Below are positions 15,979 through 24,699 of a stretch of 49,388 nucleotides of DNA, piece after piece. Both the position numbers and the translations under genes were made by a program. This DNA is from Ilumatobacteraceae bacterium (GTDB lineage Bacteria > Actinomycetota > Acidimicrobiia > Acidimicrobiales > Ilumatobacteraceae). Each line of letters begins with the position of its first letter. The stretch's first letter is position 1. The stretch spans positions 75,239 through 124,626 of the forward strand of contig JABSQH010000005.1 of the NCBI GenBank assembly GCA_013213745.1, read 5' to 3'. The notes beneath the pieces were generated by a model, which saw nothing but the letters and a program-made list of their open reading frames with translations, did no database searches and had not been told where the DNA came from.

Positions 15979-16860
15979 TCAGGTGATCGACGCGGCAAAG
16001 ATCGAGCCGATCGCTTCGTCCATCTCGGCGTTGAACTCGGCGTCGGTCTGCTCTGCGGTGATGCCCTCGGCGAGCGCCCGCGAGAAGCTGGCGATCATGC
16101 CGTGGTTGCGGGCCAACCGTTCGTTGGCCTCAGCACGGTCGTAACCGCCCGACAACGCCACGACGCGCAACACCTTGTCGTGCTCGATCAACGGGCGATA
16201 GAAGTCGTCGACGCTCGGAATCGAGAGCTTGAGCATCACCTTGCGACGGGCGCCGTCGAGATGCTCGATGATGCGGTCGCGCATGATCGCCTCGGCCTCG
16301 GCTTTGTCGGCGATGGTGATGTCGACTTCGGGCTCGAGGATTGGCACCAAGCCCCCATCGAGGATCTGCTCGCCGACCGCAAACTGCTGGTCGACGATCG
16401 CGGCGATGCCGGACTCGCTCGCCGCCTTCACCACCGAGCGCATCTTGGTGCCGAACACGCCGAGGCCAACCGCGCGTGCGACGAGCTCGTCGAGGCCGGG
16501 GATCGGTTTCATCAACTGCACGCCGTCGGCTTCGTCGGCCAGGCCCTTGTCGACCTTGAGGAACGGCACCACACGCTTGGCCGACCACAGGTACTCCGCA
16601 GACCCTCGGCCCTCGATCTGTCGATCCATCGTCTGCTCGAACAGGATCGCCGCAAGGATGCGCTCGCCCGTGAACGCCGGGCAGGTGACGATGCGGGTGC
16701 GCATCTGGTGGATCAGGTCGAACATCTCGTCGTCGTTCGACCACTGGTCGTCGGCCACGCCATAGGCCCGCAGTGCCTTGGGTGTCGACCCCCCACTCTG
16801 GTCGAGCGCAGCGATGAAACCCTGCGCGGAACGGACCTTCTCGAGCATGTCCTGAATCAC
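15979..16860 (-). CDS. fda: Fructose-bisphosphate aldolase, class I (bacterial Fda type)
   Basis: Glycolysis and gluconeogenesis: cleaves fructose 1,6-bisphosphate to DHAP and GAP through a Schiff-base lysine. The 293-residue protein has AALDQSGGSTPKALRAYGV at the N-terminus, GERILAAILFEQTMDR, FLKVDKGLADEADGVQLMKPIPGL, GVFGTKMRS, QQFAVGEQIL, GLVPILEPEVDI, MLKLSIPSVDDFY (Schiff-base region) and VALSGGYDRAEANE. This matches the short bacterial class I aldolases such as that of Staphylococcus, not the Zn-dependent class II enzyme. The GTG at 16860 lies 7 nt after TAGTGT, which fixes a leaderless start; the frame is open further upstream but shows no homology. Confidence 0.93.
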   Translation of the reverse strand: MIQDMLEKVRSAQGFIAALDQSGGSTPKALRAYGVADDQWSNDDEMFDLIHQMRTRIVTCPAFTGERILAAILFEQTMDRQIEGRGSAEYLWSAKRVVPFLKVDKGLADEADGVQLMKPIPGLDELVARAVGLGVFGTKMRSVVKAASESGIAAIVDQQFAVGEQILDGGLVPILEPEVDITIADKAEAEAIMRDRIIEHLDGARRKVMLKLSIPSVDDFYRPLIEHDKVLRVVALSGGYDRAEANERLARNHGMIASFSRALAEGITAEQTDAEFNAEMDEAIGSIFAASIT

Positions 16861-16867
16861 CGTGCCG

Positions 16868-16873
16868 ACACTA
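16868..16873 (-). promoter_or_regulatory. Leaderless -10 box of fda
   Basis: TAGTGT on the minus strand, 7 nt before the aldolase GTG. Confidence 0.5.
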
Positions 16874-17008
16874 GCGAGCATCCTCGTGGCGCGGCACCGG
16901 CCGTTGGACCCTGAGGCGGCCGGGTTGCGTCGCGCGAGGATGCACCTCGATGACCACTGCTGCACCGCTCACCGCCAGCCTTCACGTCACGAGCAATGGA
17001 GGAACGCC

Positions 17009-17773
17009 ATGACAGACGCCGCCACCGACGAGGTCGTCCACCTGGCGATCGACGACGGCATCGCCACGATCACCCTCGACAGCCAGGCCAACCGCAACGC
17101 GCTCTCGCGCCAGCTCGTCACCGAGGCGCACGATCGACTCGACGCAGCCGAGGCCGCTGATGCGCGCGCTGTCGTGCTCACCCACGCTGGCCCCGCTTTC
17201 TGCGCGGGCGCCGACCTCAAAGAGCGGCGCACCGGACCGCCCGATTCGGGCCCGTTCGTCGACGTGCTCCGTCGACTGATGGACACACCCCGACCGACGA
17301 TCGCGGCGATCGACGGAGCGGTGCGCGCCGGCGGCATCGGGCTGATGGCTGCATGCGACCTCGTCGTGGTGGCGCCGACGGTGACGTTCGCCCTCACCGA
17401 AGTACGCATCGGCGTCGCCGCGGCGATCATCTCCGTACCGATCCTGCGCCGCGTTGCGCCGGCACAGATCGCCGCCGCGATGCTCACCGGCGAAGCGTTC
17501 GACGCCGACGCAGCGCGGTCGATCGGACTCGTCTCGCACGTCAGCGACGACGTCGCCGGCACGGTTGCAGATCTGTGCAGCGGAGTACGCGCCGGTGCTC
17601 CCCGCGCCGTTGCCGAGACCAAGGCGATGTTGCACCGCGTCCCGGCGCTGGCTCGCGACGACGCCTTCGACGAAATGAGGGAACTGTCCGAGCGACTCTT
17701 CACTGGGCCCGACGCGGCGGAAGGGATGGCGGCATTCGCCGAAAAGCGCCGGCCGAACTGGGCGGCGGACTGA
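17009..17773 (+). CDS. Enoyl-CoA hydratase/isomerase (crotonase) family protein
   Basis: A 254-residue crotonase-fold enzyme. The oxyanion-hole segments are visible as HAGPAFCAGADLKER and DGAVRAGGIGLMAACDLVV, followed by FALTEVRIGVAAA and the C-terminal helices (GEAFDADAARSIGLVSHV). Likely substrates are acyl-CoA thioesters in beta-oxidation or branched amino-acid breakdown; the exact reaction cannot be assigned, and the usual second catalytic Glu is not obvious. The ATG at 17009 has a good Shine-Dalgarno (GGAGGA, about 7 nt upstream), unlike many neighbours. A CoA ligase gene follows 60 nt downstream. Confidence 0.88.
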   Translation: MTDAATDEVVHLAIDDGIATITLDSQANRNALSRQLVTEAHDRLDAAEAADARAVVLTHAGPAFCAGADLKERRTGPPDSGPFVDVLRRLMDTPRPTIAAIDGAVRAGGIGLMAACDLVVVAPTVTFALTEVRIGVAAAIISVPILRRVAPAQIAAAMLTGEAFDADAARSIGLVSHVSDDVAGTVADLCSGVRAGAPRAVAETKAMLHRVPALARDDAFDEMRELSERLFTGPDAAEGMAAFAEKRRPNWAAD

Positions 17774-17833
17774 CCGCTCCCGTCGCCACGCTCGCCCTGG
17801 CGTGCCGTCGATGACACGTGCGACACTGGCCAG

Positions 17834-19690
17834 ATGACGGACACGCTGACCAGGGAAGAGCTCGACGCCCGCGTCGCCGGGCAAACGCTGCCGACACGGT
17901 TCCTCGCCAACCTCGAACGTAACCGTGACGTTCCGGTCCTGCGGTGGGTCGACGATCCGGCTGCCGGTCTTCCGGCACACGATGAGTTCAACTCGATGAC
18001 ATTGGGCGAGCTGGCCGAGCTGACCGCACGCCTCACCACCGGCCTGGAAGGGCTCGGCATCGGCCCGGGCGACACCGTGGTGATGATGATGCGCAACCGA
18101 CCCGAGTTCCACGCGCTCGATCTGGCCGTGCTCTTCCGCGGTGCGACACCGGTGTCGATCTACAACTCGTCGGCACCCGAACAGATCCAGTACCTGGCCA
18201 ACGACTGTTCGGCCAAGTTGGCCATCGTCGAGGACACCGGTTTCCTCGAGCGCGTCCTCAAGGTGCGCGACGACCTGCCATCACTGCAACAGATCGTGAT
18301 CCTCGAAGACGGAGACGGGGTCGGCGACGACGTCGTGCGCTACGACGCGCTTGCCGCGAACGAGCCCGCCGACCTTGCCGAGTCGGCAACGTTGGCGACC
18401 CCCGACAGCCTGGCGACGATCATCTATACCTCCGGCACGACCGGCCCGCCGAAGGGCGTGATGTTGTCGAACCACAACGTGGTGTGGACGCTGGAGTCCG
18501 TCGGCGAGAGCATGAAAGCGCAGACCACCATCGACGACTTCGCCGGCAAGAAGCACCTCTCGTACCTGCCGATGGCGCACATCTTCGAGCGCCTGATCGG
18601 GCACTACTACCTCGTCGAGATGGCGACCGAGATCACGTGTTGCCCCGAGACCGGACTGCTGGCGGCGTACACGTCGACGGTGCGGCCGAATCTGCTGATC
18701 GGTGTCCCCCGCGTCTGGGAGAAGTTCTACGCCGGCGTCAACGCTGCGCTGGCCGCCGATGCCGAGAAGGCCAAGGCGTTCGGCGAGGCCCTCGATGCGG
18801 CGATGCCGGTCGTGGCCAAAATGGATGCCGGCACGGCGACGCAGGAGGAGATCGATACCTGGAACTTCCTCGACCAGGTCGCCTTCTCGACCGTGCGCGC
18901 CCTGATCGGCCTCGACCAAACCGAAATCTGCATCACCGGCGCTGCGCCGCTACCCGCGGAGATTCTCACGTGGTTCCGGGCAATCGGGGTCCCGCTGACA
19001 GAGGGCTACGGGATGTCGGAGACCACGGCGGTCCTCACCTGGGCAAACATCCCCAAACCAGGCTGCGTCGGCACTGCCGGCCCAGGGGTCGAAGTGCAGA
19101 TCGCCGACGACGGCGAGGTTCTCGCCCGTGGCGCCAACATGTTCGTCGGCTACCTCGGCCAGCCAGACAAGACCGCTGAAACACTCGACGACGACGGATG
19201 GGTACACACCGGCGACATCGGCGTGCTCGACGACGACGGATACCTCAAGATCGTCGACCGCAAGAAGGAGCTGATCATCACCGCCGGCGGCAAGAACATC
19301 AGCCCCGCCAACCTCGAGTCTGAGCTGAAGATGATCCCCCTCGTGGGTCAAGCCTGCGTAATCGGCGATCAGAAGCCGTTCGTGTCAGCACTCGTGGTGC
19401 TCGACCCCGACGCCGCGAAGAGCTGGGCGGCGAGTCACGGCCTCAGCGGCGCCGACGCCGACCCGATCGCACTCGCCGAGCACCCCGACGTGATCGCCGA
19501 GATCGACAGGGGACTCGTCGAAGTGATGGCCGGGTTCAACAACGCCGAGGCCGTCAAAAAGGTCAAGGTGCTCGGCGAGGAATGGCTTCCCGATTCAGAT
19601 CTCCTGACGCCGACCTCCAAGCTCAAGCGTCGCGGCGTACTGACGCGGTTCGCCGACGAGATCGACGGGCTCTACGACACCAGCCGATAG
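17834..19690 (+). CDS. Long-chain fatty-acid-CoA ligase (FadD15-like)
   Basis: ATP-dependent activation of long-chain fatty acids to acyl-CoA via an acyl-adenylate; 618 residues. The AMP-binding P-loop is IIYTSGTTGPPKGVMLSNHN, followed by HLSYLPMAHIFERL, GVPRVWEKFY (long-chain-type linker region), ITGAAPLPAEIL, TEGYGMSETTAVLTW, DDDGWVHTGDIG, LKIVDRKKELIITAGGKNISPANLE and the C-terminal LTPTSKLKRRGVL with the adenylation lysine. The subfamily resembles actinobacterial FadD15. It may supply acyl-CoA for beta-oxidation or for OleA. The 3' end overlaps the response-regulator gene by 19 nt tail to tail. Confidence 0.92.
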   Translation: MTDTLTREELDARVAGQTLPTRFLANLERNRDVPVLRWVDDPAAGLPAHDEFNSMTLGELAELTARLTTGLEGLGIGPGDTVVMMMRNRPEFHALDLAVLFRGATPVSIYNSSAPEQIQYLANDCSAKLAIVEDTGFLERVLKVRDDLPSLQQIVILEDGDGVGDDVVRYDALAANEPADLAESATLATPDSLATIIYTSGTTGPPKGVMLSNHNVVWTLESVGESMKAQTTIDDFAGKKHLSYLPMAHIFERLIGHYYLVEMATEITCCPETGLLAAYTSTVRPNLLIGVPRVWEKFYAGVNAALAADAEKAKAFGEALDAAMPVVAKMDAGTATQEEIDTWNFLDQVAFSTVRALIGLDQTEICITGAAPLPAEILTWFRAIGVPLTEGYGMSETTAVLTWANIPKPGCVGTAGPGVEVQIADDGEVLARGANMFVGYLGQPDKTAETLDDDGWVHTGDIGVLDDDGYLKIVDRKKELIITAGGKNISPANLESELKMIPLVGQACVIGDQKPFVSALVVLDPDAAKSWAASHGLSGADADPIALAEHPDVIAEIDRGLVEVMAGFNNAEAVKKVKVLGEEWLPDSDLLTPTSKLKRRGVLTRFADEIDGLYDTSR

Positions 19691-20352
19691 CCGACGCCAC
19701 GGGCCGTGACGATCAACTGAGGATCGTCGGGGTGGTCTTCGATCTTCAACCGCAGCCGACGCACGTGCGCGTCGACGAGCCGCGAATCGCCGAGGTAGTC
19801 GTAGCCCCACACGTGCTCGAGCAGCTGGTCGCGCGACAGCACCGCGCCCGCATGATCTGCGAACTCGCAGAGCAGACGGTATTCGGTCTTGGTCAGGTTC
19901 AGCTCGACGCCGGCCTTGAACACCAGGCCCTGTTCGCGCCGCAGCTCGATGTCACCGAAGTGCACCTGCGGTTCGCTCGTGGCCGCGTGGAGGTGGACAC
20001 GGCGGAGCAATGCCCGGATCCGAGCCGCAAGTTCTTTCGGAACGACCGGCTTGGTCACGTAATCGTCGGCGCCGGCCTCGAGGCCGGCGACCATGTCGAC
20101 CGTGTCGGTCTGGGCAGTGATGATGATGATCGGCACGATGCTCGTCGAACGGATCGCCCGACACACCTCGAACCCGCTCATGTCCGGCAGCCGGAGGTCG
20201 AGAAGCACCAGGTCGGGCGTCTGGCGTTCGAACGCCGCCAATCCGGCGGTGCCGGTGCCCGCCTCGGCCACCGAATACCCCTCGTCTTCCAACGCCATCG
20301 ACAACGCCAACCGAATACCGTCGTCGTCCTCGATGAGCAGCAGTGACTCCAT
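19672..20352 (-). CDS. OmpR-family two-component response regulator
   Basis: 226 residues: receiver domain (about 1-118) with acidic pocket IEDDDG, phospho-acceptor Asp in LLDLRLPDMSG, Thr in IIITAQT and Lys in TKPVVPKEL; then an OmpR/PhoB winged helix (about 130-226) with LTKTEYRLLCEFADHAGAVLSRDQLLEHVWGYDY, SRLVDAHVRRLRLKIE and VTARGVGYRLV. It is divergent from the sensor kinase gene (216-nt gap), so the pair shares a control region. The pairing with a kinase and a GerMN lipoprotein recalls mycobacterial MtrA-MtrB-LpqB, though there all genes are on one strand. Confidence 0.93.
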   Translation of the reverse strand: MESLLLIEDDDGIRLALSMALEDEGYSVAEAGTGTAGLAAFERQTPDLVLLDLRLPDMSGFEVCRAIRSTSIVPIIIITAQTDTVDMVAGLEAGADDYVTKPVVPKELAARIRALLRRVHLHAATSEPQVHFGDIELRREQGLVFKAGVELNLTKTEYRLLCEFADHAGAVLSRDQLLEHVWGYDYLGDSRLVDAHVRRLRLKIEDHPDDPQLIVTARGVGYRLVS

Positions 20353-20465
20353 GTCACGTGTGATTCTGCCGGGTCAGCCCACCCACGGTGCCCTCTTTGT
20401 TACCGAAATCGCACAATCTCAGCGTTGGCCTGTCACATCGGATCCGCAACATAGTGGCTGTTCAC

Positions 20466-20512
20466 GCTGCCCCGGTGGGGTGCCTTCCTCCCCCTGGCGC
20501 CTCACCGGCAGC
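20466..20512. promoter_or_regulatory. Long stem-loop in the regulator/kinase intergenic region
   Basis: The arms at 20472-20484 (CCGGTGGGGTGCC) and 20496-20508 (GGCGCCTCACCGG) pair over 13 positions with only two G.U pairs, around an 11-nt loop (TTCCTCCCCCT). A further 4 bp (GCTG/CAGC) extend it across a 2-nt bulge. It would lie in the 5' UTR of the kinase mRNA if transcription starts near the CATAGT box (about 20451-20456). The loop contains CCTCC, complementary to a Shine-Dalgarno sequence. It matches no riboswitch class I know. Confidence 0.5.
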
Positions 20513-20568
20513 GCGTGGGCCCTTCCGCCAGCACCGCGCAACGGCCGTGGCGCTGCCGGTCTCTTGTC

Positions 20569-22086
20569 ATGCTGAGCCAGAATGCATCCGTGGCTCGCCG
20601 ACGAACACTGCGATTGCGCACGCGCATCACGCTGTTCTTCGTGTTCATCGCGCTGCTCGCAGGCACGGTCCTGATCGGTGTGACGTACGGGTTTGCCCGC
20701 AACAACCTCCTCGACGAGCGTTCGGACGATGCCCGCCAGCAGGCGTTTTCCAACGCCGACCAGGTCAGCCGTCGCCTCACCGACGATCCCGAATCGATCG
20801 GAGTGTTCTTCGACAGCGGCCTGCGTACCGAATCGGACGGCTTCGCTGCTCTGCGCTCGGCCGACGATGGGGCGCTTGCCGTCGACACCGTCGTCACGGA
20901 CATCCGCTATCAGATCGGCGCGTTCCCCACCCGACTCGTCGATGCGGTTGCCGCCGGTCGGTCGGGGCAGCAGTACACGACGATCAACGGCGACGACTAC
21001 CTCGCCGTCGGTGTGTACCTCGCCGCTCACGATGCCGGCTACTTCGAGGCGTTCTCCCTCGATGCCACCGAGAGCACCCTCACCGCCATCCTCACTGCGC
21101 TCGCGCTCGGGGCGGCGGGCACGTTGCTGTTGGCGTCGTTGTTCGGCCTGGCGACGAGCCGACGACTGTTGGCGCCACTCAAGCAGGTCGCCGACGCAGC
21201 AGAAGACATTGCCTCCGGTGGCCTCGACACCCGCTTGGCGCCCGAGTCCGATCCGGATCTCGACCGCTTGGCCGGCTCCTTCAACGAAATGGCCGACGCG
21301 GTGCAGGCGCGAATCGAACGCGAAGCACGTTTCGCCTCCGACGTCAGTCATGAGCTGCGCTCGCCGATCACGGCGCTGAGTGCCGCTGTCGAGGTTCTCG
21401 ATGCGCGACGCGACGACATACCCGAGCGGACGCAGCAAGCACTGGATGTGGTCGTCAGCCAGGTGCGCCGATTCGATTCGATGGTGATCGACCTGCTGGA
21501 GCTGTCTCGGCTCGATGCCGGCCGTGCAGAACTCAACGTCGATGACGTCGACCTCGTCGATCTCACACGGCGCATCGCCGCAAGATACGGGGCTCCGGAC
21601 GTGCCGATCGAGAGCGGCGACGAGAACGGCCACCAACCCGGTGTCCCGTTGGTGGTGACGATCGACAGGGTGCGATATGAGCGCATCCTCGGCAACCTCC
21701 TCGACAACGCCGCGACCCATGGGGGCGGGGCGGTGCGCATCGAGCTACGCCCTGTGGTCCCCAACGGTGTGCTGATCGCCGTGGAAGACGCCGGGCCGGG
21801 CGTCACCAACAGCGAGCGGCAACGGATCTTCGAGCGGTTCGCCCGAGGCAGTGCCGCCCGCAGCCGTATCGGTACCGGACTCGGTTTGGCACTCGTCGCC
21901 GAACACGCAGCGGCAATGGGTGGGTCGGCGCGGGTCGAGGACCGGTTGGGCGGCGGTGCCAGATTCGTCGTCGAGCTGCCACGACACGTCGAAGGTCGCA
22001 TCGTGGCCAATCCCACCCCACCACACGGCATCGCACCGATCGCTCCCCCACCCGCGCCGACCAAGGCGCAGCCCGCCCGGTCATGA
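20569..22086 (+). CDS. Membrane sensor histidine kinase
   Basis: Partner kinase of the divergent OmpR regulator; 505 residues. TM1 is about residues 17-39 (ITLFFVFIALLAGTVLIGVTYG), followed by an extracytoplasmic sensor loop of about 130 residues and TM2 around 170-195 (AILTALALGAAGTLLLASLF). Then come HAMP (SRRLLAPLKQVADAAEDIASG), HisKA with FASDVSHELRSPITAL (phospho-His), and HATPase with the N box ERILGNLLDNAATH, VEDAGPGV, FERFARG and GTGLGLALVAEHA. The C-terminus has a Pro-rich tail. I used the ATG at 20569; a GTG at 20590 after CAGAAT is an alternative leaderless start. Its stop overlaps the lipoprotein ATG by 4 nt. Confidence 0.92.
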   Translation: MLSQNASVARRRTLRLRTRITLFFVFIALLAGTVLIGVTYGFARNNLLDERSDDARQQAFSNADQVSRRLTDDPESIGVFFDSGLRTESDGFAALRSADDGALAVDTVVTDIRYQIGAFPTRLVDAVAAGRSGQQYTTINGDDYLAVGVYLAAHDAGYFEAFSLDATESTLTAILTALALGAAGTLLLASLFGLATSRRLLAPLKQVADAAEDIASGGLDTRLAPESDPDLDRLAGSFNEMADAVQARIEREARFASDVSHELRSPITALSAAVEVLDARRDDIPERTQQALDVVVSQVRRFDSMVIDLLELSRLDAGRAELNVDDVDLVDLTRRIAARYGAPDVPIESGDENGHQPGVPLVVTIDRVRYERILGNLLDNAATHGGGAVRIELRPVVPNGVLIAVEDAGPGVTNSERQRIFERFARGSAARSRIGTGLGLALVAEHAAAMGGSARVEDRLGGGARFVVELPRHVEGRIVANPTPPHGIAPIAPPPAPTKAQPARS

Positions 22087-22871
22087 CACCACTGCGGCGC
22101 ATCACTCGCCCGACCCTTGCCGCGATCGCGGGAGCGCTCGTCGTCGGCTGCGGGGTGCCTACCGGCGACAGCAGCTTCGACGAGATCCCTCCCGCCGAGA
22201 TCCCGTTCGGACTGAACGCCGCGCCGACGACCACCTCGACCACGACGACGACATCGACCACGGTGCCGAACGCACCCCAGACGACCGCCCTGCCGACCAC
22301 GACCACGATTGCGCTCTCGCCGGTCGAGATCTACTTTCTCAGTGGCGGCGATCTGCAGTCCGTCCAACTCGAACTGCCTCGCGGTTTCGGCGCCACGCAA
22401 GTCAAGGATCTGCTCGAAGCGGGCCCCCCGGTCGGATCAGCCGGCGTCGGGCTCGACTCGCTCATCGAGGAGGGTCTCATCGTGTCGATCGAGGAGGCTC
22501 GCAGCGTGCTGACGATCGACCTCGACGGTGAACTGTTCGATCGGATCGCGAGCTTCGACCAAAGCGAAGCGTTCGGACAGATCGTGTTGACGATGACCAC
22601 GAACGTGCCGCGTGTCGGCTTGGTCGCGTTCACGATCGACGGCGAGCCGACGCGGGTCAAGCTCGGCAACAGCGACCTGTCGAGCGAGGGCGAAGCGGTG
22701 GCCTACGACGACTACCGAGTGCTCATCGCCGGTGAGCCCGAACCCGCACCGACGAACACGATTGCCGAACCGAGCGGGGGGACATTGTCGGTCCCCACGG
22801 CGACCGACCCCGACACGAGTGAACCGGCGTCGACCACTCCCGAGTCGACCGCGGTGAGCGACGATCAGTAA
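22083..22871 (+). CDS. GerMN-domain lipoprotein
   Basis: Signal peptide with lipobox (residues about 1-23, ALVVGC; Cys lipidated), then a Thr-rich linker (residues about 48-75, runs of TTTST and TTTT), then a GerMN-like domain (about 80-220): VEIYFLSGGDLQSVQLELP, VKDLLEAGPP, LDSLIEEGLIVSIEEARSVLTIDLDGELFDRI, and FGQIVLTMTTNVPRVGLVAFTIDGEP. The C-terminal tail is disordered and Thr/Glu-rich. It is translationally coupled to the kinase (ATGA overlap) and, like LpqB, may sit on the membrane exterior and tune kinase signalling; that role is inferred from gene order. The 3' end overlaps era by 7 nt. Confidence 0.85.
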   Translation: MTPLRRITRPTLAAIAGALVVGCGVPTGDSSFDEIPPAEIPFGLNAAPTTTSTTTTTSTTVPNAPQTTALPTTTTIALSPVEIYFLSGGDLQSVQLELPRGFGATQVKDLLEAGPPVGSAGVGLDSLIEEGLIVSIEEARSVLTIDLDGELFDRIASFDQSEAFGQIVLTMTTNVPRVGLVAFTIDGEPTRVKLGNSDLSSEGEAVAYDDYRVLIAGEPEPAPTNTIAEPSGGTLSVPTATDPDTSEPASTTPESTAVSDDQ

Positions 22872-23764
22872 CCGAGCCGCTCGACCCGGTCGGGACGACG
22901 CTGCCAGTTCTTGTCGACCTTCACCCGGAGCTCGAGGTACGCACCGTCGGGGAGTTGCCGGCGTACTTGCTGACCGACCCGCTTGAGCACCTGGCCACCC
23001 TTACCGATGACCATCCCTTTCTGACTCTCCCGTTCGACGATCACCTCGACACGGATTCGTGGCCACTCCCACTCGGTCACCCGAGTGGCGATCGAATACG
23101 GGAGCTCCTGAGACGTCTCTGCGAGGAGTTGCTCTCGCACGAGTTCGGCCACCATCTGTTCCTCTGGCGTATCCGACACCGCCTCCGACGGGAAGTACAG
23201 CGGCCCCGGAGACAACCGCTGCGTCAGCTCGTCGACCAGAGTGTCCAACCCTTCGCCGGTGCGCGCCGACACAGGCACGTACGCCTCGGCGTCGAGCTGC
23301 GACGAGGCGCTGAGCATCTCCAACACTTGGTTCGGGTTGGCCCGATCGATCTTGTTGACGACCACGATCGCAATCGAGCCGATGCGCTCGGCGACCCACC
23401 GATCGCCGTTGCCGAAGGGCTGTGTCGCATCGAGCACCAGACACCTCACGTCGACGTCGGCCGTGCTGTCGAGCGCAGTGGCGTTGACCCGCTCGCCCAG
23501 AGCGGACACCGGTTTGTGCAGGCCGGGAGTGTCGACGAACACCAGCTGCCACGGCGGTTCGGCGTCGAGCCGCGTGGCCACACCCATCACTCGGTGGCGG
23601 GTCGTTTGCGGCTTGTCCGAGACGATGCTGACCTTCGAACCGCAGAGGGCATTGATGATCGACGACTTCCCCACATTGGGCCGTCCGACGAGCACGGCGA
23701 AGCCGCTGCGCAGGCTGTCGGGCACCACCTCGCGCTGCAGATCTTCCGTCGAATCGTCGGTCAC
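22865..23764 (-). CDS. era: GTPase Era
   Basis: Essential 30S assembly GTPase that binds 16S rRNA near its 3' end. The 299 residues include G1 VGRPNVGKSSIINAL, the switch PQTTRHR, G3 FVDTPGLHKP, G4 VVNKIDR and G5-like VSARTGEG. The C-terminal KH domain has YSIATRVTEWEW, ESQKGMVIGKGGQVLKRVGQQVRRQL and LRVKVDKNWQRRPDRVERLGY. Start GTG at 23764, divergent from the MaoC gene with only 26 nt between starts. In many Actinomycetota era lies near ybeY-phoH and recO; here these genes are dispersed through the window. Confidence 0.96.
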   Translation of the reverse strand: MTDDSTEDLQREVVPDSLRSGFAVLVGRPNVGKSSIINALCGSKVSIVSDKPQTTRHRVMGVATRLDAEPPWQLVFVDTPGLHKPVSALGERVNATALDSTADVDVRCLVLDATQPFGNGDRWVAERIGSIAIVVVNKIDRANPNQVLEMLSASSQLDAEAYVPVSARTGEGLDTLVDELTQRLSPGPLYFPSEAVSDTPEEQMVAELVREQLLAETSQELPYSIATRVTEWEWPRIRVEVIVERESQKGMVIGKGGQVLKRVGQQVRRQLPDGAYLELRVKVDKNWQRRPDRVERLGY

Positions 23765-23790
23765 GACACAAGTTTGCCAAGCTCGCCGGC

Positions 23791-24246
23791 ATGACCCGCA
23801 TCATCGATGGCCTGAGCGAACTGAAGACACTCGTCGGCGAGCACCTCGGGTACTCGCCATATGTCGAAGTGACCCAAGAGATGGTGAACACCTTCGCTGA
23901 TGCGACCGGCGATCACCAGTGGATCCATGTCGACGTGGAACGAGCCAAGCAGGGCCCGTTCGGCGGCCCGATCGCCCACGGCTATCTCACGCTGTCGCTC
24001 GGTCCGATGCTCGCCCCGCAGGTGTTCGGCGTGTCGGGTATCACGATGGGCGTCAACTACGGCGCGGGGAAGATCCGCTTTCCGTCACCGGTGCCGGTCG
24101 GCTCGAACCTGCGGCTCGGCGTGACGCTGAAGAGCGTCGACGACATCCCCGGCGGGGCACAGGTCGTGACCGATTTCGTGTTCGAGGTCGAGGGTTCAGA
24201 GAAGCCCAGCTGCGTCGCCGAAGTGATCACCCGGTACTACGAGTAG
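23791..24246 (+). CDS. MaoC-like (R)-specific enoyl-CoA hydratase
   Basis: A 151-residue hotdog-fold dehydratase. The catalytic Asp/His pair is in FADATGDHQWIHVDVERA, followed by GPFGGPIAHGYLTLSL; these are the hydratase-2 signature. It likely hydrates a trans-2-enoyl-CoA to the (R)-3-hydroxyacyl-CoA. The C-terminal strands (VNYGAGKIRFPSPVPVGSNLRLGVTL) complete the fold. The ATG at 23791 is the only reasonable start. The neighbours give no specific pathway. Confidence 0.9.
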   Translation: MTRIIDGLSELKTLVGEHLGYSPYVEVTQEMVNTFADATGDHQWIHVDVERAKQGPFGGPIAHGYLTLSLGPMLAPQVFGVSGITMGVNYGAGKIRFPSPVPVGSNLRLGVTLKSVDDIPGGAQVVTDFVFEVEGSEKPSCVAEVITRYYE

Positions 24247-24271
24247 CCGTCTGGGCACAGCGACCACGTCG

Positions 24272-24694
24272 TTGCGAGCGGTCCGCGATGATGGCGCCAT
24301 CGCCACTCCTCCCGATCCGGTCGATTCAGCTCTGAACGATTCGACTCGTGCGCGAGTCGACGTGTTCGTGGCGCATCGCGAGCGAGCCACGCTGAGCGTC
24401 GGGGACGTGTTCGTCAAAGTCGACAGCGATCGGGCCCGACTGCAGCACGAGGTGACGTCGATGCGCCACGCACCGGTGCCGACGGCCGAGGTGCTGCGGC
24501 ACGCGCCGCCGGCGCTGGCGCTCGCCCGCCTTCCGGGCGCACCACTCGCACGACTCGGTCGCCCGTCAGCGTCATCGAGTGCTGCCTGGAAGGCCACCGG
24601 AGCAGCCGTGCGGTTGCTGCACGACGCACCGCCGCCAGACGGCGCGCGGTTCGCCTCAGTGTGGGCCGTTCGGTTCGTGCGAGCGATCAGGTGA
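24272..24694 (+). pseudogene. Truncated aminoglycoside phosphotransferase-like kinase (N-lobe only)
   Basis: The 140-residue product resembles the N-terminal lobe of APH/choline-kinase-like proteins: ATLSVGDVFVKVDSDRARLQHEVTSM (glycine loop, Lys and alpha-C region), then PTAEVLRH, LALARLPGAPLARLG and AAWKATGAAVRLLHDAPPP. The family normally needs a further 130 or more residues containing an HGDLHPGN-type catalytic loop; these are absent. The frame ends at 24694, just before a cluster of CAGTC repeats. The start is uncertain (TTG at 24272). Probably an inactivated gene. Confidence 0.55.
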
Positions 24695-24699
24695 TGCCA

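Noticed and set aside
22228-22310. The Thr-codon repeat in the GerMN lipoprotein as a non-coding repeat element
   Set aside because: It is in frame and forms a Thr-rich linker after the lipidated N-terminus, common in exported actinobacterial proteins.
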